A stretch of DNA of 64,000 bases from Trichinella spiralis (lineage: Eukaryota; Nematoda; Enoplea; Trichinellida; Trichinellidae). Positions 62,733 to 64,000 of this stretch are shown here, in pieces; positions within the stretch are counted from its first letter, which is position 1; every line of letters starts with the position of its first letter. The notes under the pieces are model-generated. The model was not told where the DNA came from. It made no database searches and worked only from the letters and a program-made list of their open reading frames with translations. Location: the NCBI GenBank assembly GCA_000181795.3, contig CM012955.1:9147898-9211897 (forward strand), read 5' to 3'. Both the position numbers and the translations under genes were made by a program.

Positions 62733-63923
62733 TTCCACCCGCATTGCGTTGTAATTAACTACAAATTCTTCCGTCGTCAGAGGGAACATGCGTAACTGTA
62801 AATTATTAAACAATTAAATATGCACTTGTAAAAATTGATTTTCGCTTTCAACTTCATCATCCGCCTTCAAACAGACAAAGAGTGGAAAGGCAGTAGTGTA
62901 TATAGAAGAAGAAAATGAAGCTTCCATTCCAGGTTGAATTGCAACTGTGAAAATTCAGCCAAGTTTCAGCAACGGGTATAAACTGATCAACAATGCATGA
63001 TAATCATCATTGTGCTTTTCAAACGAATGCAATCATGCTTGAATGAATAAATGAATGAATTCATTATTCGTTTTCTTTTCTCCAGTGTTCAGTAGTGCTG
63101 ATTTGAATTTCAACCAAGAAATTCAAATTGTTTTCCTTCACCGATTTATTACTTCTCCTATACCAGAAATTTATACCCACAAACTGGAAGATACTGTGAA
63201 TACAACAAATTCACGCGCACACGTACACAGACAAGCAGAAATAAATACGAATACGGATACGGATACGGATACTACAAACGCAGACAAGGACGTAACATTC
63301 AAATAAAAAACACTCTCAATAAAAGAATAATTAAAAACACAAAGAAATAATTGCAAATTACCACTAATTTGCGAAACATTCCGCTTCAACTTGCATAAAT
63401 TCTTTCCACAAAGTCGAAGAAGAGACAAACTGATCAAAGTAGGCAGCATCTCGTTCGACATTTGCTTCCACACTTCGAAACACTGCTAGAATGTTGTAAT
63501 TTCGTGGTCTCTTTTCAATCGTAATAATTATAAAATAATCGTCAGAATTGGGATTCATCAAAACCTAAATATAATGAGAAAAAAATGCATTGTACTACAA
63601 ACGATAGCATTCATAAACAACAAACTAATGACTACTGACCAAATGCTGCCGTTGTTCGCGTTTGTTTTGAAAAAATTTTAATCTGCCAGAAAATTTGTCA
63701 AACAATTTACGCATCAATTTGTTTATTCTAAAAACAAATTAAAGTCGTTATTAAAAATTAAATCGCACCATTGAACAACATACACACGTACAAAATTAAG
63801 TTTTACTTACTGAGAGAATGTTTTCTTCGTCAGCATATTTCCTTCAGAGTTGATCACAGAGGCACTGACTGTATGAGTTATTTTAAGCAGATACTCCAAT
63901 TCAGAACAACTAATTCGCTCTGC
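62733..63923 (-). CDS. unrecognised gene, 3' part, runs off right edge
   Basis: Three exons are well defined and in frame: 63923-63811, 63727-63640 and 63564 leftward. They encode about 130 residues with mixed alpha/beta character, including DDYFIIITIEKRP and NYNILAVFRSVEANVE. The third exon is open to a TAG at 63366-63364, which may be the end of the protein. A further segment at 62795-62733 has a good acceptor and a GTAAGG donor and encodes LRMFPLTTEEFVVNY. It can be reached only if the third exon is spliced earlier, for example at a weak GTTGAA donor after WKEFMQ. The gene begins beyond the window. No domain is recognised. Confidence 0.55.
63247..63273. repeat. (GATACG)n hexanucleotide repeat
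   Basis: Three to four units of GATACG between the candidate last exons of the right-edge gene. Confidence 0.85.
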
Positions 63924-64000
63924 CTGAAACAATCATAAGTTGTCGTGAGAACTCTGAAATTCTGCTTTTTTAATTTGCAATTCTTTTCGTGCTCTTTTAT

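Noticed and set aside
1-64000. tRNA genes, rRNA, CRISPR arrays, riboswitches, bacterial operons
   Set aside because: Scanned by eye for B-box-like GGTTCGA contexts and regular spaced repeats. The few GGTTCGA-like words (such as near 17066) lack the rest of a tRNA, and the repeats are microsatellites.

Overview
The window is intron-rich, AT-rich animal nuclear DNA. It holds many (AT)n, (AC)n and (AAAT)n arrays. Introns run from under 60 bases to 14.5 kb, with GT donors and acceptors that mix TTTCAG, TTTTAG and TTAAG. The gene content (an FMRFamide-receptor-like GPCR and a full UNC-13/Munc13) points to a bilaterian, probably an ecdysozoan and perhaps a nematode. The sequence alone does not settle the species. 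I see no prokaryotic genes, CRISPR array, rRNA, tRNA or intact transposon.

Layout, left to right. 0-7 kb: one intronless rhodopsin-family GPCR (1732-2844, minus) in otherwise empty DNA. 7.1-24.1 kb: ADAT1, the tRNA adenosine deaminase (minus, 8 exons), split by a 14.5 kb intron. 25.0-51.6 kb: unc-13 (minus, 39 constitutive exons, about 1746 aa). This is the synaptic-vesicle priming factor with C2A, a calmodulin-site-like segment, C1, C2B, MUN and C2C. About 52.6-52.9 kb: a minus-strand open segment resembling a degenerate CBM48/AMPK-beta-type domain. 53.6-54.8 kb: a LysM-domain protein (plus, 3 exons). 55.5-58.0 kb: CDKAL1, a tail-anchored radical-SAM tRNA methylthiotransferase (plus, 12 exons). 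58.4-61.8 kb: an unrecognised secreted helical protein (minus, 9 exons), convergent with CDKAL1. 62.7-63.9 kb: exons of an unrecognised minus-strand gene that runs off the right edge.

I built the multi-exon models by hand from splice sites, reading-frame phase and family similarity. Every junction in unc-13, ADAT1, CDKAL1, the LysM gene and the secreted gene keeps frame, which is the main internal check. Two genes, ADAT1 and CDKAL1, modify tRNA, but they lie far apart on opposite strands and I infer no operon.

The most interesting signals are in unc-13. Its true first coding exon is only 22 coding bases and encodes the conserved MSLLC start. The 7.8 kb intron after it holds an 81-base exon and an 18-base, very GC-rich microexon. 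Both are phase-symmetric, so they could add residues between the first strand of C2A and its conserved continuation. A 9-base microexon precedes the C1 domain, and a possible internal start could make a short isoform.
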